Origin: Pristionchus mayeri
Lineage: Eukaryota > Nematoda > Chromadorea > Rhabditida > Neodiplogasteridae
Assembly: GCA_036245805.1 (NCBI GenBank)
Contig: BTRK01000002.1
Location: forward strand, 27,769,067-27,833,066
Direction of reading: 5' to 3'
Length of the DNA stretch: 64,000 nucleotides
Shown: piece by piece, positions 1-15,100 of the stretch
How positions within the stretch are numbered: the stretch's first letter is position 1
Layout: the number at the start of each line of letters is the position of its first letter
Program-made: the position numbers and the translations under genes
The notes under the pieces: generated by a model
Databases searched by the model: none
Told to the model about the DNA's origin: nothing
What the model saw: the letters and a program-made list of their open reading frames with translations, nothing else

Positions 1-20
1 GAGAACGCAGAATTTCGGCG

Positions 21-102
21 CTTGGTCGGACAATATCTATTGCGCAATGCCGCCTTTGATATTTCATAGGCGGCATTTCGAAATAGTTCTCATCCGACCA
101 AG
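21..102. repeat. Imperfect 82-bp palindrome (hairpin MITE-like)
   Basis: The arms CTTGGTCGGA (21-30) and TCCGACCAAG (93-102) are perfect at the tips. The remaining 40-base arms pair with about ten mismatches around a centre near position 61. It lies just upstream of the first visible EGF exon, probably in an intron. Its inner arm shares the string TCGGATGAGAACTAT, read on the minus strand, with the palindrome at 8472-8557. Confidence 0.7.
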
Positions 103-130
103 TAGCCATAATTTCGTGTCCGGGCAAGCA

Positions 131-3100
131 GGTGTGGATTCCAGATACGTGTGCGAGTGCCAGAAAGGGTACACGAAAGATCCCAATGCCGGAACCAAGT
201 GCAATCCTTGCGTTGGTGAGAACTTTCTATTCTTTTTCTTCTCGGGATACCAGATCGAAAATATATTTCTCTTTCGCCAATACAATTCCACCTATTTTCG
301 ACTGCTTGCGCTCATTGGATGAACGTTCCTCGGCATAATCATGTGAATGAAGTCCAATTTCATAATTTAAGACAACGACGAGTGCGTCGAGAAACCCGGC
401 ATCTGTGGTCCGAATGCAAAATGCGTGAACAAACCTGGCGACTACCAGTGCCAGTGCAACGATGGATTCAAGAAGGACAATGACAAGTACGCACGAGTTT
501 CACTATATCTCACACTGAATCCATCTTTACGCTTGATACACTGTGCCCTCTCCATAGAGTTTCCAACTAATTAATACAAATAATGAATCGATTTTGATGA
601 TCCCTCTTCCAGTCAGTGTATCGACATCGACGAGTGTCTAGAACCGAACATTTGTGGGGGAAACGCCGCCTGCACCAACACGCCCGGATCATACAACTGC
701 ACCTGCATCACCGGGTTCAAGAAGGTATCATACGGGTTCTCAAGCATGTAATATTACCTTGATCCTTGATGTAATATTACATGGTCCAACTTTTCCTCTG
801 CTTGGTCTGTATTTAATATGCTAATTGAGTTGGTGATAAGTACTAATGAGAACAGGTCATCGGGAAGTGCAAGGCCGACCCGGAGTTCTTCTGCAAGGAC
901 TGCGACTCGAAGAGCACCGAGTGCAAGCAGACTCCTGGCAAGGATGCTTTCACCTGCGAGTGCAAGAAGGTCAGCTACCGAATAAAGTCGGCTTCCAGCT
1001 CGTAGATCAATAGTAGTGAGCTACACATGCTCGAATTGTAGTATTTCATTCTTGTTGGGATATCATATCAGGCGGAACTGCTACGATTTATGTTTCAATC
1101 AGATATGCCGAGATCGAATAATTGCAGTGCCACCACCGTCTCGACGCTCGTTCTTGCGCCCCGAACACCTTCTGCGACAAGGCCGATGCGAATAATTGCG
1201 CGCCTGCCGATAGGGCAACTTGTACTGACTCCCCCGATGGATGCGGATTCAATTGCACCTGCACGGAGGGATACGAGGGAGACGGGAAGGTGTGCGAGGG
1301 TCAGTTGATCTGGTCATTAATGCGGGGGAAATCGTCATTCAATTGTAAAAATTAGCGATTCTGGCAATCATGCGAAGTTTCCATTGCAGCCACGAACATC
1401 TGCGATCGCGAGCGACCCTGCACCTTCATATCGAACACAGTTTGCGTTGCGGATGCGAAAGATCCGAGGGAGAAGTACTCTTGCGTGTGCCGTGATGGAT
1501 ACGTGCGACAGTTGGCAGACCAGAAGAATCCAAAGGCGCCCTGCTACGGTTAGTCTTGGTTATATCAGGATTGCCTCTACTTTTGACGGTTAGTCAGCTA
1601 TTTCTGAAGTGGCTTACAACATATAATTCAATGAAAACAAATTGGATTTTCAGACAAGAACTCGAACGTGGTCAACAACTGCACGCTGTGCGATGTGAAC
1701 ACGGAAGACTGCGTACCCGTAGTTGGGGATAAGTCAGGAGCACTCAAGACTTGTGTGTGCAAGAAGGGATACATGAAAGCGGGCAATGGAAGGTGCCAAG
1801 GTTGGTAAAAATTTACAATGAGAAATAAAACGCAGAATAATAAAATATTCGATACTAGTTCGGGCTATTATGCAACTTGTTCGGCATCAAGTGCAAAAAA
1901 TAGGCCAGCATCTAGAGATAATCATTTGAACTTTCTCAGACAACAACGAGTGCATGCCTCCGGAGAAGCACAACTGCGACAAGACTTGCGCCATCTGCAC
2001 CAACAAGGTATATTTTGAAATCATCTCCTCAAAATATATCAACACATTAAAGATCCAACACCTGGACAAGGCGTACTTCAAGTGCGAGATCATGAGGGGA
2101 TTCACTGGAGATGGAACAATTGGATCGTGTAAAGGTATGAACAAATATTGTATCGTTCGCGTACTTTAAAATTAAAACATTTCTAAGATGTGGACGAATG
2201 CTTAAAGAGACCATGCGAGGGTCAGCACCGAGAGTGTCACAACACACATGGATCATTCAAGGTTAGCAATCATTCTGCAAATCCCTGAACAACAATCTGC
2301 ATTCGGATGAGTTTATTTAGACAAACAATAATCAGTTATGTATTTTGTTTTTTTCAGTGTCCCTGCAAGCCCGGCTTCCGCGAGATTCCCGGCCTGAAAG
2401 ATTGCGTGGACGATAACGAATGTGATAGAGGAAACTTCACTTGCAACAACTTCTCCTTCTGCAATAATACTGTGAGCAAAGATATCTTTGTAATGTCAAT
2501 TCAGAAAACCGAAGGCTATCAATCAGTAAATTAATCAATGTATCAAATCAGATAGTAGATGCTCAGATTAGGACCGTCATTGTTGAGAATAATGACTTGA
2601 TCCAGATTGGAAGCTACGAGTGCATCTGTCAACGTGGATTCATGCAAACCGGAAAGGATGATAAGGGCAAACCCATTTGCAAGAGTAAACTTTATTTAGG
2701 AAAAAGTTGGCACAAAGGGGGAATTTCAGACATCAATGAGTGCACGGAAGGTCTTAATGGCAAGGCGGATGCCGCTGCCTGTCCCGATCCTTCATCCAAC
2801 TGCCTCGACAGCGTAGGGTCGTTCACGTGCCCGTGCAAGTCCGGCTACAGGAAGAACATACAAGGAGAATGTGTCGGTGAGGATACGGCAAATCATATCT
2901 CCGTCTTTAATATCATTGTTCAATTTCATACCTAACTACTCCCATTCGCTTCACCCATCCTAGAATGTGGTTTTGCTAAAAACCAATGACTTCCAAATTG
3001 AAATCCATAATTTAAAGAACGCTTATCCTCACAGACATCGATGAGTGTGCGGAGCGACTCAACAATTGCGATGTCCAGTCGACGAAGTGCAACAACACGC

Positions 3101-6100
3101 AGGGATCCTTCACGTGCCATTGCAAGCATGGATACGAGCGAGACATGGAGAAGTCGAACACTACTTGCTATAGTGCGTTATCTATTTCTGATTAATTCTC
3201 ATAGCATGCAGCATGAGCCGTTCACAACTTGTTCTCCAAATGACCCTCTTTCCAATCGAAGTGTCATTACTATATGCGTGTTTTACCTCAAGCTTGTCTA
3301 TTCCAGACATCAACGAGTGTTCATCTACCAAGAAGCCCCATTCGTGCAATCCCAACTCGAGCTGCAAGGATCTGCCTGGGTCCTACGAGTGCACGTGCGA
3401 TGTGGGCTACGAACCAGAGCAGAACTCCCACCCGATGAGACCATTCTGCAAACGTGAGAAAATATATTGAAGAAAAAAGTAAATACTGTATAAACATGTG
3501 TTGCAGTTAGAATGCTTGATGAAAACTCACAATTCAGGCATCGATGTGTGCAAGACCCTCAACACTAACAATTGCATGTGCATCTGCCAGAATATCGATA
3601 CCGCTCCCTTCTACAAGTGAGATTGAACTCTATAGCTTGTACTAGCAACCAATAATCAGAAGAGGATTCGCAGTAACTATTTCACGATCTGAGAAAACTA
3701 AGCGATTTCTTCGAATACTCTCGAGCCACACGAGGGATCGATAGTCATTTAGTTCAGCTGAAAGCACAACCATAATAAGCATTTGCCCTTGCCATTTGCA
3801 GATGTAAATGCCAGGCGGGCTCGGTCAACTTCAACGACACCCAATGCATCACTCAGGGCTTCTGTGACTCGGAGAAGAGCGCGAAGCCCGAGTTCCCCTG
3901 CCCGGAGCACTCAGTGTGCATGAACGAGCAGTGCGTGTGCGAGAGGAACTTCGTCTGGGTCAACGTCCAAGAGCCACTGACGATAGAGAAGATCAAGGAG
4001 AGGAAAGGGTGCAAACGTAAGCGAACTTCCATTTGTTACATTCTTGATAAGATAAATGGCACATTTTGCGTTTTTCTAAGTTTTCGTTAACATGGCCATC
4101 ATCCTTGCAGCCGAATCGTGGTGCGAGAAGGCGACTTGCCCGCCTCGTGCAATGTGTCGTGACATCGAGGCCGGAGCCGGAGAGTGCTACTGTCCCAGTG
4201 GATTCGTCATGGATGAGACACTCGGAGCGTGCATTGGTATGTCCCCTCACCACTATACGATGAGACTCAAATGAGCATACTGTGAGATGGAAATTTTGGG
4301 GTAAATCTAAGCTGTTTGCTGATATTGTCCTTCTCCCAGACATCAACGAGTGCTACAACAAGACACTCAAGTGTCCGTCCAACTCGAAGTGCACCAATCT
4401 GGTCGGGTCGTACAAGTGCGAGTGCGATGATGGATACACGAACACGAACATGGTAGGAATCCCCATTTGTATTATGTTGTAATCCGAGAAATTCCAGGAC
4501 AAAGATACCAAGTTGGGCCAGCCCGTTTGCGAATCGATCAAGTTCTGCGGGCTGAAACTGGATAACTGCACAATGTACAATGTGAGACTCGTTCCACAAT
4601 CGCTATATTATTGTCTGAGACAGTAGAAGTTCAGTCGTGACGATAGAAGCCGACCCACTGGGTAATTGAAGATCTTGTTGTTCCAGAACACTATCTGTCG
4701 CGACTCGGATCCTTTCTACGTGTGCGAATGCAAGCGCGGATACCAGCGCAACCAAACGAGAGGCACTTGCGCAAATGCCAAGGCTTGCCCGGTACGTGCT
4801 CAATTACAACAACCATATTTCCCCGCAAACAAACCGCGCGCGTTATCTTAGGAAGTTCTCCATCCCTTCCCTTTTCTTTCGAGACAGTCTTCTGCTAACA
4901 CCACAATCCAACACTCGATTCAGTCTAATTTACTTGGGAAATAAAATGATCTCTTACGCGGATGCGTGTTTACAGCCCCAGCCCTGCACGGACATCAACG
5001 AGTGTACGCTCAAGCTGCACGACTGTCACAAGGACGCGCGCTGCATAAACTCCCCCGGCTCCTTCAAGTGCAAGTGCCAGGACGGCTTCTACGGGCCCGG
5101 AGGAAAGGAGTGCTTCGGTGAGCACTTTATCAGATCTGAAATGATCATTCCACGAACTATTGCATCCGGACAGTCACAGAATGCTAATTTTTATGAACAA
5201 AAGAATAGCAACTGCTATCTTATGAATGCGTGGTGTAATGGATATTTCGATAATGAGCCTTCGATTGAACAATAGATGAACCATCTTATTTAGACGACGA
5301 CGAGTGCGACATGGGAACGGACAACTGCGATCGCGAGACGCAAGACTGCGTCAATCTGCCTGGCTCATTCAACTGCTCTTGCAAAGCAGGATTCGAGTAC
5401 GGGCCAGACGGAAAATGTAAAGGTATACCTCCGCGATTCAACTGTTCTTCAAGCGAATGGACAACGAGAAGGACACACAAATGAACTATCTATCGCGCAT
5501 GTTACCAGACTCTATACCAGGATCTGATGTTATCCTTCCAGACATCAACGAGTGCCTGTCCGCCACGCTCAACACATGCGCCAAGGACGTGAAGTTGAAG
5601 GCGAGATTTACCCGCATAGGGTATTTTTCAATAAGCACTTGAAGTGCGTCAACACGCCGGGAAGTTACTTCTGCGAGTGCGCCAAGGGCTTCGTGAAGGC
5701 GCTCAACGACTCGTGCATCGACGAGAACGAGTGTCTGGCGAATCCGTGCCCCCAGGGACTGGGAAATGTGTGCGAGAACAAAGAGGGAGACTACAACTGC
5801 ACATGTCTTGATGGATTCCAGTGAGATTGACCAGCTTGCTCTTACTCTCTATTTATCAGCACTTTAATGAGACGGAAGTAACCCTAGGTATTTATGAAAT
5901 GTTCTCTTGTTTCAGAAAAACCGATGATTGCTCTGGTGAGCCGAAGACCTGCGGCTGCGTTGACATACCGGAGTGCAAAGAGGTCTCTTAGTCCAGATTT
6001 CAATATTTGAGTCTCAACAGTTCCGAACTTTCGCGTTCAGGGCATCCTTCTGCCCAATGGCAAGCCCTCGAAGGCTTGCGGGGCGAACACGCTCTGCTTC

Positions 6101-9100
6101 GAGGAACCGGGCAAGTTCAAATGCGTCTGCAAGGATGGGCACGACGGCAACCCATTCGCGCCCGGGAACTGTACAAGTGAGGCCTCTTTAGTACCCAATT
6201 CCTTTATTATCCTTCGAATCCGAAACGATTCAAAAAGACGCATTGACATTAGAGTAAATGGGAGTAACCAGTAAGATAAACTATTCGAGAAGTGAGTGAG
6301 AGATGTGAAGGATTATGGGAGATTGTTCAGAGATCGATCTGTGCACCAAGTTCCCCTGTGATACAGCGACGCAAAAGTGCATCCTCTACAACAAAGCTCC
6401 CACCTGCGTCTGCAAGGTTATTGAATTCAAATTTTATCATACAATGAAAATTTATACAAAAAGTGGGTACTTTGAGAGCTTTTGCAGTGCTTATACATTT
6501 GCGAGAAAGATCGTACAGCACGACATTGTTTCATTTCCAGGAAGGTTTTGTGCCTGCTGGCAAAGGAAAGTGCGTCAAAAACCCGTGCCTTACAAACAAT
6601 GGCGGTTGTGGCGACGGAGCGATGTGCTTCCCCCACCCGGAAACGGGTGTGGTCAAGTGCAACTGCCCCTCCGGAAAGATGCTGGATGAGAAGAAAAACT
6701 GCGTCGATGAGAACCCTTGCAAGTGTGCTGTGAGTTATACACTTCACGTAGGAATTAAAAAAATAACAATGAAACATTAATTCGTCATCATTAGGTGCCA
6801 TGCCGTGGAAATTAATCAAATACATGCGTACTCATATACTTCCATGAAATGACACTATTTCAGGACAAGGTGTTATCGTGCCGCTCCGAGGTGTGTGACG
6901 ACAAGGACAAGCAGATTTGCTTCAGACTGGGTTCCAAACCGTCATGCCGATGCGATAAGGGCTTCAAGCTCGATGAGAAGACTAAGAAGTGCATCGGTGG
7001 GTAAAACGAAATTGAAGCTAAACAATCGATCAATCAATAATTCAGACGTCGATGAGTGTCTCAATAAGCCGTGTCCATCTCTTGCTAACTGTACGAACAC
7101 ACTTGGTTCGTTCGCATGCACTTGTCCACGTGGTCAGAAGCACGAAAAGGATGAATGCATCGGTAAGTGATCCATCCAATGTTTTCGGTGAAATGGTCTA
7201 CTCATATATGTTTGACAATTGACGTCTTGATTTTTAATATTTCGCACAATTTTGTTCCGTGACCTTATCCTTTTTTATGATATCGCGTAAGAATGGCGCG
7301 AGTTTTCAACCCATCCATTCTCAGTTGACGAAGGCTGCGCGCGTGAGGGACACTGCCGTGAGGATCCCAACTCGAAATGCGAAGAGATCGCCAAGGACAA
7401 GCAGTACTGCAAGTGCAAGGATGGATTCAAGGGCAGTGGACGTCCCTCTGATCCCGTCTGTGTCGGTAAGTTGCCTTATTTCAGAAATTCGACATAATGT
7501 TTAGAAAATCCGGAAATGAAGAGAGGGAATCGGATTTTATATAGAAGATAAAGAGCCAGCTAAAAAGTGTTATATTTTCAAGGAAACGTTTATAGAACAC
7601 GGTAATTTTTCATTTTTCAGCAATCGACCCCTGCGTGGAGATGGAGGCGAAGGAGGGCCAGAAGCCGTGCAGTCGAGCCAATGAACATGCGGAATCCGGA
7701 ACGACATGCCAGTGCAAGTGCGACCCCGGCTATGAGAGGAACTCTTCAGTGCCCTTCAATTGCGTTGGTCAGTTCTACGTGTACTCTACATAACTTTATC
7801 ATTTTATTTTATTATCATCATATTTATCTACTGTTGATAGCAATACGTCTCTTGAGATATCGACGAGTGTAAGTCGATGCTCTTCTCGTGCAAGCCAACA
7901 TTCGTGTGCAAGAATGTAGTGGGCAGCTACGAATGCGTCTGTCCCGAGTACCACAAACTGGAGGGAGACAAGTGAGGACTTTGACACATCTGTGAATATT
8001 TCTGTGTCGTCCAGATGTGTTTAATTCTATGACTAGTAATTAGATTAGTTTGCATCATAAGTTATGCAGATGCGTCCGCGACGACAAGTGCTCACCATTC
8101 CCGTGCAATAACGTGACTGAGCACTGCGATTGGCGAATCGGCAAATGCTCCTGCAAAGACGAATTCAAGCTGGCGCCCAATAGAGTTAGTTTACAAGATC
8201 GATTTCTGATGAGAACTACTGCATTTCGCCTTTGATCAAAAGCGGCAAGACGCAATAGTTCTACTCCTACATTGTTCTGGTTCTATAGAGAGGATTTCCG
8301 GAATAGTCATTTGAAAACTATTCTCAGGCGTGCATCGACCGCAACGAGTGCGAGGAGAACACGTATAAGTGTATGGAGAACTCCAGATGCAACAACACTT
8401 TCGGAGGATACGAGTGCATCTGCTTCGATGGTGAGTTTTCGATGTCGTGTCACTCCTATCCCCCTTCAGGGCACTAGATCGGATGAGAACTATGACGTCG
8501 TGCCGACTTTGCTATATGAAAGGCTGCATGATGTCATATTTTTCATCCGACCTAGTGTCTCCTCCCGATATTACCCCCTAACAGGACGGGTAAAAACTTG
8601 TATTCTCTAGCTCGCTTCAATTATTCTGACAAAGTCTTGAGCAGGTTACGAGCTTCGCGGGAAGGAGTGCGTCGACAGGAACGAGTGCGAGAAGGAAGTG
8701 TGCGGGAAGGAGCACAAGTGTGAGAACCTCCCCGGATCGTATCGATGCATCTGCGAGAAGGGATGGATTCAGTACGGACCGAGAGACTGCCTCAAGAATG
8801 TCACCAAAGAGTGGGTTGCTCATCTCTTCAATTCAGTTCCCTCAATTCAACCAAAGCAATTATTCTCCAAGGCATTATTTTGATATAATGTGAGCGATAT
8901 TCGCTCTGCAGAGTAGTCGCTCTTTTCTACGCTCTCTCAACACTCGTCGTAGAATGCTATGCACATCATACCTTCATTTGAGTTGCACCAATTGCCACAA
9001 GCACGCGCACTGCCTCAAAGGTCTCGTCGACAACGTCTACAACTGCACGTGCAATCTCGGATACAAGGGAGACGGCGTGAAGCAATGCGAAGGTACACAG

Positions 9101-12100
9101 TCTTCAAAGATTCTGAGGATTTTGAATACTAACCTGCTAATCTGCAGACATCGACGAGTGCAAACTGGGCACGCACAACTGCCATAAACTTGCGACGTGC
9201 GTGAACGAACAGCCACTGTTCTCGTGCCACTGCCAAGAGCCCCACACGGGAGACGGACGAAATATTTGCGAGCGTGAGTCGTTGAATTTCTTTAGGTTTG
9301 CTTCCGGTGACAAGAGACCACGATTGAATTGTTCCCCGACAGAAATATGTGCAATGGACGATTTGCTTTCTCGATTTCACATTTGCCAGAGACCAGTTGC
9401 GAAAGAAGATTATGTCCACAGTGCTTGCTCGACGACGTTGAACATTTCCAGTTCCTGACATGTGCACGACAAAGTACAACGACTGCCCGAAGGATGCTGA
9501 CTGTCACGGACTGAAGGAGAAAGACGCGAGTGGGAAGTGGGTCACATGCTCGTGCAAAACCAAGGGATTCGAGTTCAACAACAAGACCAGACAGTGCGAG
9601 GGTGAGTGTTGCAATTTGAGGCGTCACATGAATTGGCTCGGAAAGAAATTGATAAACTCAACGTTCTTTAGACATCAACGAGTGCACTCGATGCAAGGAC
9701 TACGCCAACTGTCCCTGTCCCAAGGAAGGAAAGTGCGTCAACACCGAGGGATCGTTCACATGCGAATGCCCTCCAGGATACAAATACAATCAAGCGAAGA
9801 ACACTTGTGATGGTATGATCATTCGTAGCACTATAGATGTTGATTGCTATCCAATCATGTCTCAGAATTTAGGAAATTAGAAAATTAGCGACATTTTTTG
9901 TCAGATATTGGGTATACTGATCAGTTCCTTGCAGACATCAACGAGTGCAAGCTGGGCGCGTACCAGGAAAAGTGCATCAGTGGGAAGGGCAAGTGCAAGA
10001 ATACGCCCGGTAGTTGGCAGTGTGACTGCGAGCCAGGCTACAAGAACAAGGACGGAGACAATCAAGCTTGCGATAGTGCGTTGTTGTTTTCCGTTAATCT
10101 AACGGACTGTTGGGGAATTCGTTTCAATGAAATTCAATTGGTTATTCGCCAGGCGAGTTCGGAAATGTGTAGAAACACTTCACCTAAATTGGAATTTTTT
10201 TTTAATTTACAGAGGAGATCTTCTGCGAAACTCGCGAAGCTTGCGATAAGAAGACAACCAAATGCGTCGATCTGCCCATCGGCTACAAGTGTGACTGCCT
10301 GGAGGGACTCCTCCATGTGCCTGGGAACGATAAGAAGTGTGAGGACAGGAATGAGTGCAAGGATGGCAGCCATGACTGCGCCATCGACGGATCCGAGCTG
10401 TGCACCAACACTTACCAGTATGTGGACTTACCAGAAAAAGGATTGGTCCAAAACTTGACAGTTCTGACTTTTCGAATAAGATATCCAGTGGAAGAAGTAC
10501 GAATGTCTTTATATCTTAGCATTCACACTATTCACGAAACGAGCATTTCTAATGTAACTCCGTAAACGCTATGATGTTTTCGTCAAGTGCAAAACTAATT
10601 TTACACTTTTTCATAAAAGAAGCATCCAGTTCTCCTCAGGAGCTTCGCGTGCAACTGCACCAACGGATTCACTCGCGACGCCAAATCGAAGAAGTGCCTA
10701 CCCGACAACAAGTGCTCGCCTGTCGAGGCGGATAAGGCCAATTGCGGAGCTTACTCCTTCTGCGTCAATCTGCCTGGAAAGAACGGGAAGCCCGCGCCCA
10801 AGTGCATCTGCGAGACCGGATACTATGTACGTTTTCAGCCATTTTGAATAAAAGGGGCTGTTCCTTCGTATTTCGACTGACCATTGTATACGTTCCTGAA
10901 CAAGCAAAAATTCTGTTTCAGTTTGCCGAGAAGGAGAAGGTGTGCGTGGTTGTCCCTCCGTGCCAGAACGACTTCGACTGCCCTTCCAACTCGCGCTGCC
11001 AGGTCGTCCAGGCACAGAACAACACGGGCGAGATCGGCACCTACAAGTGCATCTGCGTCGACGGATACGAAATGAAGGTGTGTTACATTTTATATTCAGA
11101 TCCCAATTTCGATTTTAAGCAAGAGGTTAAGTGTTCTTGTCGAATCCATATGATTAAGAGGCCTAACATTATGATTCCCTCCGTCAGGGTCACCAGTGTT
11201 TCCCCTCTCAACCCTGCAAGAAGGACAAGATCTGCGGTGAGGGAGTGTGCGTGGAGAAGCTGCTGCCTCCCTTCTACGAGTGCGCCTGCACCCCGGGAAC
11301 CAAGCAGGACAATCTCACCGCCCCCTGCATGCCACTCACTTGTGAAGGCAGCAGCATCTGCACGCCCAATGCAGAGTGCAAGACACGACAGGTTGGAGTA
11401 TTTCTTCATACAACACGAACCGTGGTAGTTCAATGATAGTTCCATCACCTTAGTGCAGAATTCTATTAAAGTAGAGCTTCCTGAACAGCTTAGGGAAAAG
11501 AATGGAAAAAAACGTATAATTTGCCTTTCCGTTAACAATAGAAGTGCCGTGATTAAACTGTACTGGTAATACTATCACTGCAGAACGGCGGCATCTACTG
11601 TCAGTGCAAGCCAGGCTACACTGGACTGGGCATCATCTCCTCTCCCTGCAAGCAGATCGACCTCTGTGTATCTGCCACGCCCTGCTCTCGCTTTGCCACG
11701 TGCCACTCCTCCGGAGAAAAGTACAACTGCACCTGCAACCAGGGCTACACCGGAAATGGAACCTGGTGCACGAGTGAGTACCACGATGTTTTGTTTGCTT
11801 ATTTTGAGACACATTCACCTCGATAATTACTCTCCTTCCTCCTGTTAGTACCACGACGTGGATCCTGGTGCCACTTCTGGTGCCACTGTTACCAATTCTG
11901 GTTCGATGCCTTTTGCTTGCAGACGTCGACGAGTGTGCGGAGCCGAAGCTGAACAACTGCGACGTCAACGCCGTCTGCACTGACACCCAGGGAGGATACA
12001 AGTGCACGTGCAAGCAGGGATACACGGGAGTGGGCACGAAGGGACACTGCATAAGTGAGTGAAGTACTATTTCTCCTGTGAAGCAATAGTCGGCAATATT

Positions 12101-15100
12101 GTCGACAGAGCCGGTGAGTGAATACATATCATCGTTCCTAAACAAATAAAGAAAAACAAAACAGTAACGAGTGAACGTATTAGAAATCTGCTGAGGAGTA
12201 GAAATGATTGATCCATTCAGACATCAATGAGTGCAACGACCCCGCATCCAATCAATGCGATGTCGTCACCACTCACTGCAAGGACACTGAGGGAGCGTAC
12301 GAGTGCCCATGCAAGCCCGGATATGAGAGAGGAAACAGCTCACTCGCCTGTGATGGTAGGTATCTGCTTCTTATCCATTCGAAAATCCAAACTAACAGAA
12401 TGCTTCACAAAACGTATCTTCCTGAAGTCTCCTGAATCATCTGTGAAATCACTTACCGTAACCCTACCGTACCCCAGATACCAACGAGTGCGAAAAGAAT
12501 ACCACGACGTGCGGCGTCCTCCACAAGTGCCACAACATCCCCGCCAGCTACGAGTGCATCTGCGCGCCTGGTTACGAACTACTGGCAGGCAGTGACAAGA
12601 AAGTGTGCGTTGGTGAGTGTAGACTACAGTATCAGAAATTGTGGTGCGGTAGGTCAGAGTCATGATTATAGACACGGACGAGTGCGCGCTGAGTCCGCCG
12701 CCGTGCAATCCGAACGCGAATTGCAAGAACACCGAGGGATCCTTCGAGTGCGCGTGCAAGGAGGGATACAAGGGTCAGTGATTTGTATGATTCCTTCAAA
12801 ATGGTGAATTGAAGGTCGAACGAAGGTGAATTATGGAATTTCCGATTTTTCTTTTGAATTGTGTTTAATTTTCCTATTTTGAATTACCCATTTCCCTCTC
12901 AGGCGACGGCATCAAAAACTGCACGATCGAGGACAAGTGCGTACCCGGCAAGAACACATGCGATCCCAAGTCGACCAGGGTACGGTATCCCTCTCTCTAC
13001 GATATTTCTCAAGAACGGTATCGAAAAATCGATATTTTTAGTGCAAGATGCTGCCAGACAAGCATGCTTTCGTGTGCGAGTGTCTGGAGGGATTCGAGAG
13101 ATCTCCCGGTCTCATTGATCAGTGTGCGGATATCGACGAATGCTCAGACGATTCGACTCCTTATGATAGAGAATCAGTCAACTGCATCAACAAACCAGGC
13201 ACCTATGAGTTGGAGTGCAAAGAGGTGAATATATTGCACAATAGGCAATGTTTTACGCGGATCCGATATTTAGGAATTCTCGGATCAACTATAGGCATTG
13301 TCTAGGGACAAATATTCGATTTGTCCTGAATCTCTCGTAAGAAGAGTGCTATGACATCGTTCCATCTAGGACGATATCACAACTTCTCATAAATTTTGGA
13401 TTTATCACCTATATTTCGTGATTCAGTTGTACACGGCGAAGTCGATCTCGAATGACAAGAAGAACATCACTTGCATCGACAAGGATGAGTGCGCACTTGA
13501 CCCCGCCTATGCTGAGACGATGAAGAAGGTAGGCAGAGGAACCCCACTTCGGGATAGCTTCGGAAGAAATGATCTCTCCGTTCTGATTTCTCTCTCGCCT
13601 GTCAGAGGTGGAAAAGATCACGCACAATTTAGAAAGCGGTCATGCGATCAACATTCGAACTTTCCTCAATCTGATTCTGAACAGGTCAAAACCGGCGAGA
13701 ACAAGGGCTCGTGGAAGGAGTGGATGGTCCCTCCTAAGGACAATGCCTCTGCATACGCCGTTTGCTACAACAATGTAAGCCATTAAATCAAGAGTGCAAG
13801 AGTGCGTGGAGAATAAATCTAAAACTCTACCTTTAGAATTAGTTATTAAAATGAATTTCCTTGCAGGCCATCAACAACGTTAAATTCAACTCGCTCCAGG
13901 CAGACATGCCCCTATCCGATACCCTGATGCCCATGTGTATCAATCTCGAACCCAAGACTATCTCCAACCAACTGGCCTACGAGGCCAAACTCAAAGTATG
14001 TAAAAGGCCCAAATTTATATCATGAAATAAATTCAATCATCAGGGTTTCGAATGCACGTGCGCGCCTCCCATCGAGCGAAAACAGATCAAGGTGCTGAAG
14101 AGATACGGATTCAGCTGCCCCAGTGAGTCATTTCCCTAATCGTCATAAGATTGGAGAACGCATTCCTATAAGAATCACTTTCTCACTTCAGTTTCATTAT
14201 AGAGATTCTAATTAATGTTTTCCGATTGCATCATAGTCCTTCAGACCCCGCTTGCCCCAACTGCCGCACCGATCTCAAATACGAGTGCGTGGAGAATAAG
14301 TGCAAGTGCAAGCACTCCTACTCCGAGCGAGTACTCAACGGCACCGCCCAATGCGTCAGTAAGTGACCTATGTAATTGGTCAATTAGTACAGCGGTGCAA
14401 GAGACAATAACGATGTTCGACTTGTTTGTTGTTGCCTACTTGGCCATACTAAACCTACAAACGATATCCAAATGCTTCCTTCAGACCGCGAGTGCGGACC
14501 GGGCGAGCCTCACCCCCCTCAGCTCATGGCAAATGGCCAATGGGTGAACGTTATCTGCAACCAGGCCACGTCTCGCTACGAGGCCAAGACTGGCTTCAGA
14601 ATCGTCCGCGATAACGTCACTCAAGTGGTCATTGACGTCGTCGACATCAACGAGTGCACCGAGCAGCCGGATATCTGTTGTGCCAACGAGAGCAAGTGCA
14701 AGGGGCCCAACTGCGTCAAGGTAAAGGACGATTGTGCAGCTATAACGAAACAGTTCAAACGCCAGAAATCGGTACTGATATAGTATTGATGTAGTTATTA
14801 TAATATCATGGAGAAAACCTGTGCCACTACTTCGAGAAGGAAATTCGAATTGCGTTTGTAGTGCTTCAACACGATCGGCAGTTACCAGTGCAGTTCGGAT
14901 ACAGTGGTGTGCGACGTTAGCAGCGTAGACAAGAACACGTGCAAGTGCCAAGGTGGATATACTTTATTGTTTCCCACTAATAACATGATTCTGTCTCACT
15001 ACAAAATAGGCAGAGTAAGAGAGGGTAGATGTAAAAAAAGATCAGCAATTCACTAGATCAAGATCAGGAGTCCTCGGAGTCTCATCGCATTCTCTTTTTG